NCBI GenBank assembly: GCA_030686995.1
Contig: CM060706.1
Span: 143,984,505 to 144,048,504 of the forward strand
Origin: Artemisia argyi
Lineage: Eukaryota; Streptophyta; Magnoliopsida; Asterales; Asteraceae
Direction: 5' to 3'
DNA: 64,000 nt
Every line of letters begins with the position of its first letter. Position 1 is the stretch's first letter. Under the pieces are notes generated by a model. That model did no database searches. It had not been told where the DNA came from and was given only the letters and a program-made list of their open reading frames with translations. The translations under genes were made by a program, and so were the position numbers. Positions 63,344-64,000 of this stretch are shown here, one piece after another.

Positions 63344-63997
63344 TTAGTCAACTTGTTCCATCATTCCTAATCCTAAACGCAAGTGGTTGAATAATTCACG
63401 CTTAAGGGGTTTTGTGAATATATCCGCAATGTTGTTTTCCGATGCAACCTTTTCTATAGATATATTTCCTTTTTGTACATTATCCCTAAGAAAATGGTGG
63501 CATATTTCTATGTGTTTAGTCCTAGAGTGTTGCACCAAATTTTTACTTAAATCTATTGCACCTTTGTTATCGCACATAATGGGGACATTTTCTAACCTAA
63601 TGCCATAGTCTACGAGAGCTTGTTTCATCCATAGTGCTTGTTGACATGCCTTTCCAGCGCTTACATATTCGGCTTCAGTGGTAGAAATAGCAAGAGCGGT
63701 TTGCTTCTTCGAAAACCAAGATGTTAGACAACATCCCATAAACGTGCAAATACCGCTAGTGCTCTTTCTATCTACGTAGTCTCCCGCATGATCCGAATCC
63801 GCATAGACGATGGTTTCTATGCCGGATCCCTTAGGATACCATAATCCTAAGTGTATAGTGCCTTTAACGTATCGGAAGATACGCTTAACCGCTTCTAGGT
63901 GAGAGGTTTTGGGATCCTCTTGAAAACGGGCACAAAGGCAGACACTAAACATGATATCGGGTCTACTTGCCGTCAAGTATAGTAAACTACCTATCAT
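63344..63997 (-). CDS. Ty1-copia Pol, C-terminal RT connection and RNase H (partial)
   Basis: The protein continues beyond the right window edge. It begins in the conserved MIGSLLYLTASRPDIMFSV thumb/connection block and HLEAVKRIFRYVKGT. The RNase H catalytic residues are all present: YADSDHAGD (first Asp), STTEAEY (Glu), CDNKGAI (Asp) and HSRTKHIEICHHFLRD (His region). It ends ENNIADIFTKPLKRELFNHL...GMMEQVD and a stop at 63344. The frame is undamaged. Together with the LTR, PPT and accessory ORF3 it shows a fairly well-preserved minus-strand copia element whose gag and 5' LTR lie to the right of the window. Confidence 0.95.
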   Translation of the reverse strand: MIGSLLYLTASRPDIMFSVCLCARFQEDPKTSHLEAVKRIFRYVKGTIHLGLWYPKGSGIETIVYADSDHAGDYVDRKSTSGICTFMGCCLTSWFSKKQTALAISTTEAEYVSAGKACQQALWMKQALVDYGIRLENVPIMCDNKGAIDLSKNLVQHSRTKHIEICHHFLRDNVQKGNISIEKVASENNIADIFTKPLKRELFNHLRLGLGMMEQVD

Positions 63998-64000
63998 TCC

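Overview
The window reads as nuclear DNA of a flowering plant, a eudicot and most likely Asteraceae. Genes are split by short GT-AG introns, intergenic DNA is very AT-rich, and the retroelement-encoded proteins match lineages I know as abundant in daisy-family genomes (from memory; no search was run). Only two ordinary host genes are clear, and they converge at the left end: the 3' two-thirds of the DNA polymerase alpha catalytic subunit gene (+, 899-7496) and a complete nicotinate phosphoribosyltransferase gene (-, 8503-12367). A degenerate minisatellite lies between their 3' ends.

From about 12.6 kb onward almost everything is mobile DNA. In order: a SINE/LINE-tail-like repeat; a Stowaway-type MITE; a frameshifted PIF/Harbinger-style SANT/NAM-associated gene; and a 690-bp non-autonomous Helitron (16648-17337). 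Next comes a large minus-strand Helitron whose 3' end is precise at 19341 and whose 5' end lies near 30.3 kb. It carries a decayed Rep-helicase gene, an RPA-like gene and an oppositely oriented small coiled-coil ORF. A 6.3-kb LTR element follows (30614-36936, CTCTG target-site duplication, tRNA-Asp-type PBS, minus orientation) that encodes only a gag/protease-like protein. The Helitron and this LTR element both appear to sit inside one older LTR-like sequence (about 18183-37259).

From 41.1 kb to the right edge lie two related Ty1-copia-like (SIRE/Maximus-type) elements in opposite orientation. The left one has a 5' LTR (41127-42378), an iMet-type PBS and an intact 615-aa gag, but no pol anywhere downstream in the window. 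The right one is entered from its 3' end: LTR (59969-61238), polypurine tract, an accessory proline-rich ORF (61663-62367, -) and the RNase H end of pol (63344-63997, -). Between them are (TA)n arrays, a MITE sitting inside a (TA)n array, and a 48.8-54.6 kb stretch of exon-like fragments that includes a crooked-neck-like splicing factor piece. There are also two more accessory ORFs, at 57416-58615 and 59332-59931.

The most unusual pattern is a GC-rich palindromic cassette (GGCGGYCCCCTTAAT / ATTAAGGGGRCCGSC). It recurs five times: once just upstream of the TATA box of each copia LTR, and once upstream of each of the three accessory ORFs, two of which also have a good TATA box 125-140 bp further downstream. 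This suggests a retrotransposon family whose accessory genes have their own promoters built from the same control module as the LTR.
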